From Tannerellaceae bacterium (lineage in GTDB: Bacteria > Bacteroidota > Bacteroidia > Bacteroidales > Tannerellaceae), in NCBI GenBank assembly GCA_031257015.1, contig JAIRPK010000053.1:62001-126000 (forward strand): a DNA stretch of 64,000 bases. Direction: 5' to 3'. The notes beneath the pieces were generated by a model. That model did not search any database. It was not told the origin of the DNA and saw nothing but the letters and a program-made list of their open reading frames with translations. Of this stretch, positions 45,361 to 54,807 are shown piece after piece (the stretch's first letter is position 1; every line of letters starts with the position of its first letter). The position numbers and the translations under genes were made by a program.

Positions 45361-47151
45361 CTACATCTTTTCAGGCATCTCAATGCCCAACAGCCTCATA
45401 GCAGAAGCAATTACCTTTCCTGCATTAGCAGATAAAACCAGACGGACAGCCCGCAAATCCACGTCCATTTCTCGAAGAATAGAAAAATCATGATAAAACT
45501 GATTATACTCCTTCGCCAAATCATAAACATAATTAGCAATAAGAGCAGGGCTAAACACCTCTCCTGCCTCCTTAACAACAGACTTAAAATCGGCAATACT
45601 CTGAATCAAATTCTCTTCCTTCTCCGAAACAGCAGTATCCACTTTCAACACCACCGGCAACAAAGCCTGTTCCGTAGCCTTGCGCAAAACAGAACAAATG
45701 CGAGCGTATGTATATTGAATAAACGGCCCAGTATTCCCGTTGAAATCGATCGATTCTTTAGGATTAAAAACCATATTCTTTTTAGGATCAACCTTAAGAA
45801 TAAAATACTTCAAAGCCCCCATGCCAATCATACGCACAGTGTTTTCAGCCTCTTCTTTAGTCATCTCATCCAGTTTCCCCAATTCTTCAGATATGCTTTT
45901 CGCCACGCCAATCATCTCGTCCATCAAATCATCTGCATCAACCACAGTCCCTTCACGGCTTTTCATCTTCCCTTCAGGCAATTCAACCATACCGTAAGAA
46001 AAATGCGTCAGCCCCTTTCCAAAAGCAAAACCAAGACGATCAAGCAAAATAGACAATACCTGAAAATGATAATTCTGCTCATTCCCAACAACATAAATCA
46101 TCCTGTCTATCGCAAAATCATCAAACCGCAATTTAGCCGTACCAATATCCTGCGTTATATAAACAGAAGTCCCGTCGGCACGCAACAACAATTTCTCGTC
46201 CAGACCATCCATCGTCAAATTAGCCCAAACAGAACCATCCTCGCGGCTGTAAAAAACCCCATCTCTAAGACCCCGCATGACCTCATCACGACCAACCTTA
46301 TAAGTATCCGATTCATAATAAATCCGGTCAAAATCAACGCCCAACCTGCTATATGTCTCAGCAAAGCCAGCATAAACCCATTCATTCATCATCTTCCAAA
46401 GCAAAACGACGGATTCATCGCCTGCCTCCCATTGACGAAGCATCTCGCGAGCCTCATTCATCAATGCCGAATTAACTTCGGCCTCATCCCTGGAAAGACC
46501 GGACGCCACCAAGTCAGCAAGCTCTTTCTTAAATTCTTTATCAAACAACACATAATAATCACCAATCAAATGATCACCCTTTTTACCCGATGATTCCGGC
46601 GTTTCTCCATTTCCCCACTTTTGCCATGCAAGCATAGACTTGCAAATATGTATTCCCCGGTCATTAACAATATTCGTCTTCACCACCCTGAAACCATTGG
46701 CCTTCATAATTTCAGCCAGACTGAAACCCAAAAGATTATTCCTTATATGCCCAAGATGAAGAGGTTTATTAGTATTAGGCGACGAATATTCAATCATCAC
46801 CAGCGGAGCGCCATCACCAACCTCCACAAATCCATAATCCATCTCCGCATCAATTTCAGCCAGCAAGCCAATCCATGATGACGAATCCACCGTCAGATTA
46901 AGAAAACCCTTAATCACATTAAAATCCCGCACAGCAGGCACATTCAGCTTCATCCACGCTCCAATTTCCTCAGCCGTTGCTTCCGGTGACTTCTTAGACA
47001 TACGAAGGAAAGGGAATACAACCAGTGTAAAATGCCCTTTAAACTCCTTTTTAGTTCTCTGCAAAGAAACAGGCTCCACTGCCGGTTCAGCCCCATAAAG
47101 AGCCATTACAGCAAGCGAAATTCCATTAATTAACTCTTGTTCAACACTCAT
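45361..47151 (-). CDS. argS: arginyl-tRNA synthetase
   Basis: A 596-residue class I synthetase charging tRNA-Arg. The N-terminal tRNA-binding domain (VFPFLRMSKKSPEATAEEIG) leads to the HIGH motif in YSSPNTNKPLHLGHIRNN (about residues 121-138). The KMSK counterpart is degenerate, LPEGKMKSREGTVV (about 391-404), as common in ArgRS. The anticodon-binding DALR domain closes the protein (ANYVYDLAKEYNQFYHDFSI). It heads a four-gene operon. A TACCTTTG -7 box on the minus strand (47180-47187) is 29 bases upstream. Confidence 0.95.
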   Translation of the reverse strand: MSVEQELINGISLAVMALYGAEPAVEPVSLQRTKKEFKGHFTLVVFPFLRMSKKSPEATAEEIGAWMKLNVPAVRDFNVIKGFLNLTVDSSSWIGLLAEIDAEMDYGFVEVGDGAPLVMIEYSSPNTNKPLHLGHIRNNLLGFSLAEIMKANGFRVVKTNIVNDRGIHICKSMLAWQKWGNGETPESSGKKGDHLIGDYYVLFDKEFKKELADLVASGLSRDEAEVNSALMNEAREMLRQWEAGDESVVLLWKMMNEWVYAGFAETYSRLGVDFDRIYYESDTYKVGRDEVMRGLRDGVFYSREDGSVWANLTMDGLDEKLLLRADGTSVYITQDIGTAKLRFDDFAIDRMIYVVGNEQNYHFQVLSILLDRLGFAFGKGLTHFSYGMVELPEGKMKSREGTVVDADDLMDEMIGVAKSISEELGKLDEMTKEEAENTVRMIGMGALKYFILKVDPKKNMVFNPKESIDFNGNTGPFIQYTYARICSVLRKATEQALLPVVLKVDTAVSEKEENLIQSIADFKSVVKEAGEVFSPALIANYVYDLAKEYNQFYHDFSILREMDVDLRAVRLVLSANAGKVIASAMRLLGIEMPEKM

Positions 47152-47179
47152 AACTATCTATTTTACATTAATATAAAAA

Positions 47180-47187
47180 CAAAGGTA
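47180..47187 (-). promoter_or_regulatory. -7 element of the argS operon
   Basis: TACCTTTG on the minus strand fits TAnnTTTG. No -33 box at normal distance. The array at 47223 begins directly upstream of it. Confidence 0.45.
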
Positions 47188-47222
47188 GAAATAATCATAC
47201 TAAAAAAAGAAAACAACTGCCC

Positions 47223-47460
47223 CCACAGAAAAAACCACTCACCCCACAAAAGAAAGAACTGCCCCCACAGAAAAAATCAAAATCTCCACGGAAGTTCCCG
47301 AAATCTCCACGGAAAAACTCAAAATTCCCACGGAAATTCCCGAAATTTCCACGGAAAAACTCAAAATCTCCATGGAAATTCCTGAAATCTCCACGGAAAA
47401 ACTCAAAATTCCCGCAGAAATTCTTGAAATCTCCACGGAAAAATTCAAAATTTCCATGGA
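47223..47460. repeat. 21-bp phased palindrome array, family A copy 3
   Basis: Twelve cores start at 47223, 47244, 47265, 47286, 47307, 47328, 47349, 47370, 47391, 47412, 47433 and 47454, exactly 21 bp apart. The first three are worn (CCACAG/CCACAA); the rest are CCACGG, CCATGG or CCGCAG. It sits between the divergent argS and DUF1599 promoters. The border stretch 47248-47263 is an exact inverted match to 9509-9524 beside copy 1. Confidence 0.93.
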
Positions 47461-47656
47461 AATTTCAGGATTTTACGCGAAAAATCAAGGCCGCTCCATA
47501 GCATTTCAAGGCTTCACCAAAGGGAAGTACAATAAATACACACAAATTTCCAACACCGTTAAGGCAATACAAAAAGACTAAACACAACTGCCAAAACTCT
47601 ACATTTTGAAAAAAGACTTTTCCACCTTTTCCATAACAAAAAAAACGATATTAATG

Positions 47657-47664
47657 TATCTTTG
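47657..47664 (+). promoter_or_regulatory. -7 element of the DUF1599-BT_3928 row
   Basis: TATCTTTG, 20 bases before the ATG at 47684. The -33 region is only T-rich. Confidence 0.5.
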
Positions 47665-47683
47665 TTGAAAATACCCAAAAATT

Positions 47684-48226
47684 ATGCAAAATACAAAAGA
47701 AGAATTTGAAAAGGCAATAGCTCTCTGCCGAGACATATTTGCAAAGAAATCAACAGATTACGGAACATCATGGCGAATCATGCGCCCTCAATCAGTAACA
47801 GACCAAATATATATCAAGGCAAGCCGCATTCGCAGCCTCGAAACCAAAAGCTCAGCCATGATAGATGAAGATATCACATCTGAATTTATCGGCATCGTAA
47901 ACTACGGCACAATCGGCCTAATCCAACTTCAACTCGGATTCACAGACGAAGCCGACATCAGCGCCGAAGAAGCTATTAAGCTATACGACAAACACATAAC
48001 AGCAAGTAAAGAACTCATGTACAACAAAAATCACGATTACAGCGAAGCCTGGCGGAAGATGCGCATAAGTTCCTTTACAGACATTATCCTGATGAAACTG
48101 GCCAGAACTAAGGAAATAGAAAAAAACGACGGTAAAACCATCATTTCCGAAGGTATAGATGCCAATTATACGGACATGATCAACTATGCCCTTTTTGCGA
48201 TAATCAAACTCGAATACGAAAGATGA
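47684..48226 (+). CDS. DUF1599 family protein (nucleotide modification-associated)
   Basis: A 180-residue cytoplasmic protein built of two repeats of the DUF1599 unit: CRDIFAKKSTDYGTSWRIMRPQSVTDQIYIKASRIRSLE (about residues 13-51) and SKELMYNKNHDYSEAWRKMRISSFTDIILMKLARTKEIE (about 105-143). Each repeat has the K..DY...W..MR core and ends with a D..NY motif (IGIVNYG, TDMINYA). The family has been linked by others to modified-nucleotide metabolism; no activity is established. It overlaps the next gene by 4 bases (ATGA), a conserved pairing in Bacteroidales. Confidence 0.85.
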   Translation: MQNTKEEFEKAIALCRDIFAKKSTDYGTSWRIMRPQSVTDQIYIKASRIRSLETKSSAMIDEDITSEFIGIVNYGTIGLIQLQLGFTDEADISAEEAIKLYDKHITASKELMYNKNHDYSEAWRKMRISSFTDIILMKLARTKEIEKNDGKTIISEGIDANYTDMINYALFAIIKLEYER

Positions 48227-49500
48227 AAAAAAACGTATTCACCAAGTCTCTTCCCGAAACATGCCGTATTCTGACCGGCGCAACGTTCACCTTTTCCGGA
48301 TTCGTAAAAGCCATAGACCCAATGGGTTTCACATTCAAAATAGGCGAATATCTTTCCTCCTTCGGACTTGAAAAGATCAGCGGTGCATCGGAAATATTTG
48401 CCTTCGCCCTCATATCCGTCGAATTTGCCCTCGGCATTTGCATGATTCTAGGTGTTTACCGGAAAACAAGTTCGATGCTCATACTGGCATTAATGGGAAT
48501 AATGACCCCTCTGACACTATATTTAGCAATAGCCAACCCTGTCAGCGACTGCGGATGCTTCGGCGACGCTCTTGTAATTTCCAATTGGGCAACATTCATT
48601 AAAAATATAATTCTGTTAGCCGCCTCCCTCTTCCTGTTCATCAATCACAAAGGCATAAAATCCCTCTACCCGGTAGAAACACAATGGTTCATCCCCCTTT
48701 TTGCCCTGACATACTGTCTTGGATTCTCATGGTGGAATTATACCAACCTCCCCTTAATCGACTTCCGTCCATATAAAATAGGCATACACATACCTTCCCA
48801 AATGCAAATCCCTGAAGGCGCCCCACAAGACGAATACCTGTATACTCTTACTTATGAAAAAAACGGTAAAAAGGAGAAATTCACTCTTGAAAACTACCCC
48901 GCCAACGACACGACATGGAAATTCATAAGCACCGAAACAAAACTCATCAAAAAAGGCTATACCCCCCCAATTCCATCCTTCAGCATATCAGACGAAAAAG
49001 GCAATGAAATAAGCGAAAAACTCCTTGGCAACACCGACAACGTCCTTCTCCTCATCTCTCCAAAACTCGAATATGCAAACGACAAACACATAAACGAAAT
49101 CACCAACCTGCATGAATACGCCTCCAACCATAAAATACTATTCTACTGCATAACCGGTTCATCAAAAGAATCCATAAGCGAATGGAAAGACCTCACCGGA
49201 GCAGAATACCCATTCCTGACAGCAGACGAGACACAGTTAAAAACAATCGTTCGCTCCAACCCTGGCTTGGTATGGCTAAACAACGGACAAATAATGATGA
49301 AAAGGCACCATAATAACTTCCCCGACGAAGAAACAGCAAACAAGATGCTAACAACCAAGCAAGTACAACACAAAGGAAACGGATGGATAATTTTCACCCT
49401 ATTAACTTTTAGTTTACCTTTGCTTACCGTCTGGATATACAGCTTTATATGTTTCACGTGGAAAAATAAAAGCAAAAATCTCCGGAAGACAAATAGCTAA
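48223..49500 (+). CDS. BT_3928-like membrane protein: DoxX/MauE domain plus thioredoxin-like domain
   Basis: A 425-residue membrane protein. The N-terminal MauE/DoxX-like four-helix domain is at about residues 10-150 ([44 protein letters not shown] contains a CGCFG pair). A central periplasmic region follows, then a thioredoxin-like fold ([20 protein letters not shown], about 265-350) lacking a CxxC, and a last TM helix ([23 protein letters not shown]). It matches the BT_3928 family normally next to DUF1599 and tpiA. A redox or disulfide role is inference. A parS-like site lies within its last codons. Confidence 0.82.
   Translation: MKKNVFTKSLPETCRILTGATFTFSGFVKAIDPMGFTFKIGEYLSSFGLEKISGASEIFAFALISVEFALGICMILGVYRKTSSMLILALMGIMTPLTLYLAIANPVSDCGCFGDALVISNWATFIKNIILLAASLFLFINHKGIKSLYPVETQWFIPLFALTYCLGFSWWNYTNLPLIDFRPYKIGIHIPSQMQIPEGAPQDEYLYTLTYEKNGKKEKFTLENYPANDTTWKFISTETKLIKKGYTPPIPSFSISDEKGNEISEKLLGNTDNVLLLISPKLEYANDKHINEITNLHEYASNHKILFYCITGSSKESISEWKDLTGAEYPFLTADETQLKTIVRSNPGLVWLNNGQIMMKRHHNNFPDEETANKMLTTKQVQHKGNGWIIFTLLTFSLPLLTVWIYSFICFTWKNKSKNLRKTNS
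49450..49465. promoter_or_regulatory. parS-like ParB site 2
   Basis: TGTTTCACGTGGAAAA keeps the CACGTG core and 15 of 16 positions of the palindromic form TGTTTCACGTGGAACA. It lies inside the 3' end of the BT_3928-like gene, where it encodes CFTWK. Confidence 0.55.
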
Positions 49501-49535
49501 AGAAATTTTTATCACTTATTAAAATATACAATTTC

Positions 49536-50291
49536 ATGAGAAAGAACATAATTGCAGGCAATTGGAAGATGAATACCACACTTCCAGAAGGTTTAGCACT
49601 GGCAAAAGGTTTAGAAGAAGCATTAAAAGGAAAGACCCCTAAATGCGATGTTATTATTGGCGTACCAGCCACCCATCTGGCAAGCATAGCAACAGCAATA
49701 GACTCAAGCCGTATCGGCATCGCTGCACAGAACTGCGCCGACAAAGAAAAAGGCGCCTTCACCGGCGAGACATCCGCCGCCATGATTGCATCAACTGGCG
49801 CCAAGTACGTCATACTCGGACACTCCGAACGCAGACAATATTATCACGAAACAGCCCAAACATTAAAAACAAAAGTAAACCTGGCCATTTCAAACGGATT
49901 AACTCCAATATTCTGTATCGGAGAAGTTCTGGAAGAAAGAGAATCAGGAAGACACTTTGCCGTAGTTGACGAACAAGTAAAAGAATCCCTCTTTGAACTA
50001 TCAGCCGAAGACTTTTCCAAGCTCGTAATCGCCTACGAACCCGTCTGGGCTATTGGAACAGGCAAAACAGCCACAGCCGACGAAGCACAAGAAATACATG
50101 CCCACATCCGCAAAACCATTGCCGGCAAATACGGACAAGAAATAGCAGAAAACTGCACCATCCTCTACGGAGGAAGCATGAACGCCGAGAATGCAAAAAG
50201 TTTAGTTGCTAAGCCAGATGTAGATGGCGGCCTAATCGGAGGAGCATCACTCTCGGTAGAAAAATTCCTTCCCATCATAGAATCATTCTAA
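49536..50291 (+). CDS. tpiA: triosephosphate isomerase
   Basis: A 251-residue glycolytic isomerase. Catalytic residues are visible: Asn/Lys in AGNWKMNT (residues 6-13), His in [15 protein letters not shown] (about 91-105), Glu in [17 protein letters not shown] (about 164-180; loop 6 follows), and phosphate-binding [10 protein letters not shown] and GGLIGGASL near the end. Full length. It follows the BT_3928-like gene by 35 bases and is probably part of the same transcript. Confidence 0.97.
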   Translation: MRKNIIAGNWKMNTTLPEGLALAKGLEEALKGKTPKCDVIIGVPATHLASIATAIDSSRIGIAAQNCADKEKGAFTGETSAAMIASTGAKYVILGHSERRQYYHETAQTLKTKVNLAISNGLTPIFCIGEVLEERESGRHFAVVDEQVKESLFELSAEDFSKLVIAYEPVWAIGTGKTATADEAQEIHAHIRKTIAGKYGQEIAENCTILYGGSMNAENAKSLVAKPDVDGGLIGGASLSVEKFLPIIESF

Positions 50292-50307
50292 AAACAAATC
50301 TTATCAA

Positions 50308-50338
50308 ATAACAGGAAGCCTCTACTGCTTCCTGTTAT
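50308..50338 (+). terminator. possible terminator or attenuator after tpiA
   Basis: ATAACAGGAAGC and GCTTCCTGTTAT form a perfect 12-bp stem with a 7-base loop, but no long T-run follows. Partial read-through to the SPOR gene is plausible. Confidence 0.6.
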
Positions 50339-50375
50339 TCATTAATAACGTTCCACAATAAATACATTACAAAAG

Positions 50376-50903
50376 ATGAAACACAAATCAAAATTTATCG
50401 TACTAACAACATTCTTAGCCTGCACAACGAATCTATCGGCTCAAATCGGATTGGAAAATAATTCCCAAAGTTCAAAAACAAGCATATTCGACGAATTGCA
50501 AACCCCCGGCCCTGGCAAAGGCAAAGTAATAATAGATCAGCCCTCAGGCATTCGCAACCTCGTCGGGAGCCAAATAATTGGAGAAATAAAAACAACTAAT
50601 GACGGTCGTTCATACATACAATACCAAGGCTTTCGTGTCCAAATATTCTCCGGCAACGAACAACGCACTGCAAAAGAAGAAGCTCTCAAACGCGAACGCG
50701 AAATTAAAGACGCAATGCCAGACCTCAATACATACGTAAATTTCGACGCCCCCTTCTGGCGATTAAGAGTCGGCGATTTCACATCTCGCGAAGAAGCATA
50801 CGACGTCCAAATTCGCCTAATGCAACTTCTCCCTAAATACAAAAAAGAAACATACATCGTAAAGGAAGAAATCAAACTCCTATTAAATGAAAGCCCTAAC
50901 TAA
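50376..50903 (+). CDS. SPOR domain-containing exported protein
   Basis: A 175-residue secreted protein. Signal peptide: [18 protein letters not shown] linker follows and then a C-terminal SPOR domain (about residues 88-165: [20 protein letters not shown] and [22 protein letters not shown]), which binds glycan strands denuded of stem peptides at the division septum. A function at the septum or periplasm is expected. It overlaps folE by 17 bases; this order is conserved in Bacteroidales. Confidence 0.88.
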   Translation: MKHKSKFIVLTTFLACTTNLSAQIGLENNSQSSKTSIFDELQTPGPGKGKVIIDQPSGIRNLVGSQIIGEIKTTNDGRSYIQYQGFRVQIFSGNEQRTAKEEALKREREIKDAMPDLNTYVNFDAPFWRLRVGDFTSREEAYDVQIRLMQLLPKYKKETYIVKEEIKLLLNESPN

Positions 50904-51465
50904 CCAAGAGACGCTTGAAAAACTCTCACTACACTACAAACACATTATAACTCTACTGGGAGAAAATCCAGAACGCGAAGGATTAGCAAAAACCCCAGAA
51001 CGCATGGCCAAAACCATACAGTTCCTTACCAGCGGCTACGAAGAAAATCCCGAAACCATTCTCTCCTCAGCCATGTTCCGCGAAGAGGGATATAAACAAA
51101 TGGTAATCGTTAAAGATATTGACTTCTTTTCCCTATGCGAACACCATCTCCTCCCATTCTTCGGCAAAGCCCACATTGCCTATATTCCCAATAAATACAT
51201 AACAGGACTAAGTAAAATTCCCCGCGTTGTTGACATATTCGCCCGCCGCCTGCAAATACAGGAACGAATGACACTCCAAATAAAAGAATGTATCCAGCAC
51301 ACGCTTAATCCCCTTGGCGTCATGGTCGTAATAGAAGCCCAACACCTATGTATGCAAATGAGAGGCGTAGCCAAACAAAACTCACTAACCACAACCTCTG
51401 ATTTCACCGGATTCTTCCAACAAGCCAAAACAAGGGAAGAATTTATGACTCTGATAAAAAAATAA
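50887..51465 (+). CDS. folE: GTP cyclohydrolase I
   Basis: A 192-residue enzyme opening GTP to 7,8-dihydroneopterin triphosphate, first step of folate synthesis. Seen: [22 protein letters not shown] (about residues 23-44), the zinc/catalytic [20 protein letters not shown] (about 82-101), [21 protein letters not shown] (about 107-127) and the second zinc Cys in [11 protein letters not shown] (about 151-161). Complete. No other folate gene nearby. Confidence 0.96.
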   Translation: MKALTNQETLEKLSLHYKHIITLLGENPEREGLAKTPERMAKTIQFLTSGYEENPETILSSAMFREEGYKQMVIVKDIDFFSLCEHHLLPFFGKAHIAYIPNKYITGLSKIPRVVDIFARRLQIQERMTLQIKECIQHTLNPLGVMVVIEAQHLCMQMRGVAKQNSLTTTSDFTGFFQQAKTREEFMTLIKK

Positions 51466-51634
51466 AAAATCAATATTTACATACGAAATCAAACAAAAGG
51501 TGCAATTTCACACATTCGCTCCATATACATTTTTAATCCGTAAACTACATACCCAAACAATATTCTAATAAATCTTCTCAAATAGAAAAACAACCTTAAT
51601 TCCGTACAAGATTAATTGCCACACATAGATAACG

Positions 51635-51673
51635 AAATTAAACTAAACACTCCCTCCGTGTTTAGTTTAATTT
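51635..51673. terminator. bidirectional terminator overlapping the aroK stop codon
   Basis: AAATTAAACTAAACAC (51635-51650) and its exact complement (51658-51673) enclose a 7-base loop, with T-rich ends. The right arm contains the aroK stop codon (51662-51664) and its last codons. Confidence 0.75.
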
Positions 51674-52180
51674 TAACATATCTACAAGAGACTGAACATC
51701 ATGCTTAGTATTCATACCCTCTACATCAAAAACAATATGCGCCTTCATATAAAAAGACTGACGCATATTCAAGCTATCAGAAATAAAATTCAACAAAGCT
51801 TCACCCGAAAGTCCATATAAAACCGGGCGCGAATAAATAAACTTTTCCAACTTTGTAAACAAAGCCGCTGGCGAGGCCATAAGATATATAGTCTTTCCCA
51901 CCCTATTCATAAATTCAATATTATCAAAAAAACAAGGAGTTCCACCGCCAGTAGAAATAACTACATCCTCAAACAATGCCACCTCATGCAACACCCTGTT
52001 CTCAATTTCACGAAACTTCGCCTCCCCCTTTTCCTCAAAAAGCATCCGTATAGATTTATGATACCGCGCTTCGATATAATGGTCTATATCAATAAAAGAA
52101 AGATTCAACTGCTTAGCCACTTCCTTACCGATAGTGGTCTTCCCCACGCCCATATAGCCAATTAGAAAAATTCGTTTCAT
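51662..52180 (-). CDS. aroK: shikimate kinase
   Basis: A 172-residue P-loop kinase phosphorylating shikimate. Walker A is GYMGVGKTTIGKEVA (residues 8-22), the shikimate-binding Asp is in FIDIDHYIEARYHKSI (about 30-45), Arg in FREIENRVLHEV and the GGGTP loop (about 79-83). Length is normal. It overlaps the upstream DNA-alkylation-repair gene by 4 bases. aroC of the same pathway is at about 7.1 kb. Confidence 0.94.
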   Translation of the reverse strand: MKRIFLIGYMGVGKTTIGKEVAKQLNLSFIDIDHYIEARYHKSIRMLFEEKGEAKFREIENRVLHEVALFEDVVISTGGGTPCFFDNIEFMNRVGKTIYLMASPAALFTKLEKFIYSRPVLYGLSGEALLNFISDSLNMRQSFYMKAHIVFDVEGMNTKHDVQSLVDMLKLN

Positions 52181-52887
52181 ATCTTTTTATCCTTCTTCAA
52201 AAAATACTGCCGCCTCTCCTCAGGATAATGCTCAATAGCATAACGCAAAGTTGTCCGAGCCATTTTACCGCTGTTTTCCTCCAAGAAATCGCTAAGCAAC
52301 TCCCTGTCTCTCTTCCCTACTTCACGAAGCATCCAACCAATAGCCTTATGAATAAGATCATGCTTATGCGAAAACAATTTTTCAGATAAAGCCAGCGTAT
52401 CTGAAAAATCATTCTTTCTAATAAAATTCAACGTCGAAACAATCGCAATTCGATTATCCCAAAGCAAATCACTCTCAGCAAGCTCATAAAGAACATCCCT
52501 CTCCTTATCGGCCAAAAATTCCCCTACAACAGATGGATAGGCAAGATCAACCAAATCCCAATTATTCGCATGATTAGTATTCCTCATAAAAAATCTATAA
52601 ATATCCCGGCGCCCATTTTCATCAGCCTTTTTAAACTGAGCGACACCAATCAAAAAAGCACACAATCTCGCCTCATGATATTCGTTCCGCACCAAAATTT
52701 CCAACTCGGACAACGGAATATCAACACAAGCCTTCACAATGTTTCTCGTCAACGGAACAACAATACCCAAAAACTTATCACCATCAGCATATTGCCCCGG
52801 CCCACATTTAAAAAAACGCATTAAAAAAGCCGCTTTCTGCGCATCCGCAATAGAAAGCAACTCACTCAAAACAAAATCTGCATTCAT
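52177..52887 (-). CDS. DNA alkylation repair protein, AlkD-like
   Basis: A 236-residue all-helical HEAT-like repeat protein. From ATG 52887: MNADFVLSELLSIADAQKAAFLMRFFK, KFLGIVVPLTRNIVKAC, EYHEARLCAFLIGVAQFKKAD, NNWDLVDLAYPSVVGEFL (the WD.VD motif with the catalytic Asp of AlkD-type glycosylases), IAVSTLNFIRKNDF-like helix and KAIGWMLREVGKRD. It removes alkylated bases. The ORF runs 30 codons further upstream but would overlap the dehydrogenase gene, which ends at 52892; the start chosen leaves a 4-base gap. Confidence 0.88.
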   Translation of the reverse strand: MNADFVLSELLSIADAQKAAFLMRFFKCGPGQYADGDKFLGIVVPLTRNIVKACVDIPLSELEILVRNEYHEARLCAFLIGVAQFKKADENGRRDIYRFFMRNTNHANNWDLVDLAYPSVVGEFLADKERDVLYELAESDLLWDNRIAIVSTLNFIRKNDFSDTLALSEKLFSHKHDLIHKAIGWMLREVGKRDRELLSDFLEENSGKMARTTLRYAIEHYPEERRQYFLKKDKKI

Positions 52888-52891
52888 AAAA

Positions 52892-53842
52892 TTAGACTTT
52901 AAAAATACGCCTGTCGCCCTCGATAAAACCAATAACATTATCGCAAACGGCACTAGCCATATCATAGCGCCCATCAACCGTCTGCGTCCCGATATGCGGC
53001 GTCAGCACAACATTATTCATTTCCAAAAGTTCCGGCAATGGGCAATCCCCAAATTCAAAAACATCAAGAGCAGCCCCGGAAATAACTCCATTTTTCAAAG
53101 CATCAACAAGCGCCTTTTCATCAACCAATGGCCCCCTCGCCGTATTAATAAGAAAAGCCGAAGATTTCATTTTAGCCAAAGCATCAGCATTAAAAACATG
53201 CCTTGTTAAGGACGTAAGCGGCGCATTAATCGACAGGAAGTCCGACTGCTTCAAAAGCTCCTCAAAAGCAACGTACACCACGTTTAATTTCGTTTCCTCT
53301 TCAACATCAAGCTGCCTCCTGTTATGGTAAATAACATCCATTCCGCAAGCATTAGCCCTCCGGCAAAGAGCTTTCCCAATCCGCCCCATCCCGAATATCC
53401 CCAACGTTTTGCCGGAAATCTGCGAACCAAGATTATCCATAATTCCCTTTTTATCACCAAACTTCCCGGAACGCAAACCACGATCCGATTCTGAAATACG
53501 GCGAGCAACATCAATCATCAATCCCAACGCCAAATTAGCAGTAGGCGCAATAACCGGCTCAGGAGTATTACAAACAGTAACCCCCATTTTTGCCGCATAA
53601 TCCACATCTATATTATTATATCCAACAGCATAATTCGCAATCAATTTCAAATTCTTTCCAGCATCGATCAACTCACTCGTCACCGGAAAATCAAACATCG
53701 AACAAAGAACATCACAATCGGGAATCATAGCCAAAACCTCCTCGTAATCAAAATACCTTCCTTGCGGAAAAATAACCTCATAACGCGCCTCAAGCTCCTT
53801 AAAAGCATCACGCAAAACATGATAAGTAAACAAAATCTTCAT
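52892..53842 (-). CDS. D-isomer-specific 2-hydroxyacid dehydrogenase
   Basis: A 316-residue NAD(P)-dependent oxidoreductase. The Rossmann motif is LGIFGMGRIGKALCRRANACG (about residues 147-167). The catalytic triad is readable: Arg in LINTARGPLVDEKALVDAL (about 232-250), Glu in DVFEFGDCPLPEL, and His in VVLTPHIGTQT (about 280-290). Substrate candidates are glyoxylate, hydroxypyruvate or phenylpyruvate, not decidable here. A TACTTTTG -7 box on the minus strand (53874-53881) is 32 bases upstream. It begins the dehydrogenase-AlkD-aroK row. Confidence 0.9.
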   Translation of the reverse strand: MKILFTYHVLRDAFKELEARYEVIFPQGRYFDYEEVLAMIPDCDVLCSMFDFPVTSELIDAGKNLKLIANYAVGYNNIDVDYAAKMGVTVCNTPEPVIAPTANLALGLMIDVARRISESDRGLRSGKFGDKKGIMDNLGSQISGKTLGIFGMGRIGKALCRRANACGMDVIYHNRRQLDVEEETKLNVVYVAFEELLKQSDFLSINAPLTSLTRHVFNADALAKMKSSAFLINTARGPLVDEKALVDALKNGVISGAALDVFEFGDCPLPELLEMNNVVLTPHIGTQTVDGRYDMASAVCDNVIGFIEGDRRIFKV

Positions 53843-53873
53843 ACTCGTAAATCATTTATAAATTCTTTGAGGC

Positions 53874-53881
53874 CAAAAGTA
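53874..53881 (-). promoter_or_regulatory. -7 element of the dehydrogenase-AlkD-aroK row
   Basis: TACTTTTG on the minus strand, a TAnnTTTG match. No -33 box at the usual distance. Confidence 0.4.
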
Positions 53882-53964
53882 AAAATAAATTCAGAACTTC
53901 AACAAAACAAACAAATATTACAACTCACACCATTCATAAATCAACCATCCTCACGACATATCAA

Positions 53965-54345
53965 ACAATTCCCAAGGCAAGCATAACGAACTGCGTAGAA
54001 ATAATCAACTCGCCCAAAGCAAAAACGAAGCTATCTTCACAAATAATCAACATCGTCAAAGCAAAAACAAACAAGCACACACAAATAACCAACATCGCCG
54101 AAGCAAAAACAAACATCCCCGCAGAAAAATCAAACATCTCCACGGAAAAACCGAAAATCCCCGCGGAGATTTCGGAATACTCCGCGGAAAAACCGAAAAT
54201 TTCCATGGAAATTCCAGAATACTCCGCGGAAAAACTCAAAAACTCCACGGAAATTTCCCAAATCTCCATGGAAAAACTCAAAAATTCCATGGAAATTTTC
54301 GATTTCTCCGCGGAAATTTTGCACATCTCCACGGAAAAAACACAT
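53965..54345. repeat. 21-bp phased palindrome array, family A copy 4 (composite)
   Basis: The right part has cores at 54119, 54140, 54161, 54182, 54203, 54224, 54245, 54266, 54287, 54308 and 54329 (CCGCGG, CCATGG, CCACGG), exactly 21 bp apart. The left part (53965 to about 54115) holds a different 42-bp repeat (AACATCG..AAAGCAAAAAC at 54007, 54049 and 54091, a worn copy at 53965) in the same phase. It lies between divergent genes. The rest of the 53843-54807 gap (54346-54775) has no gene or clear motif. Confidence 0.92.
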
Positions 54346-54775
54346 CTTTTAAAGCAGATAAAAACATTCTAAACATATAATAATGAACTGATTATGAATA
54401 GAAAACAAACACCCTGAGGCCTTGTAAACAACCCCGAAGGCAAGTTCTATGTTCACGCGAAGACAGTCTTTTCTCTAACTTTTTCTCATGCTCACCCTGA
54501 AAAAATATATGCCGTTAAAGCCAAAGTGATTCTTTAGAATAATTAAAAAGATGAATATGAAAACAATAAAACCAACATCATTACCTGTGCATGTATGCGT
54601 ATAATATCAATTCCCAACAAACAAAAGAAATATGCAAAAAAGGGTTTCTAAAGAACATTCTTTTCAAGACTTATGAGAAATACAAAAGCAGAAACCCGTT
54701 AATAAAAAGAGCATTTTAGATGCCAAGCAAAACGAATAAAAAACAACCCTCTGGAGACCCGAAAAGAGATTTTTT

Positions 54776-54783
54776 TAATTTTG
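54776..54783 (+). promoter_or_regulatory. -7 element of the SpmA/SpmB-like gene
   Basis: TAATTTTG matches TAnnTTTG, 24 bases before ATG 54808. It overlaps an upstream TTG codon, arguing against that codon as a start. Confidence 0.45.
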
Positions 54784-54807
54784 CGTATATTCGATAAAAA
54801 AAACATT

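Noticed and set aside
45490..46593. 367-codon plus-strand ORF over argS
   Set aside because: It is a shadow of argS, whose complementary strand is poor in stop codons; argS has all synthetase motifs.
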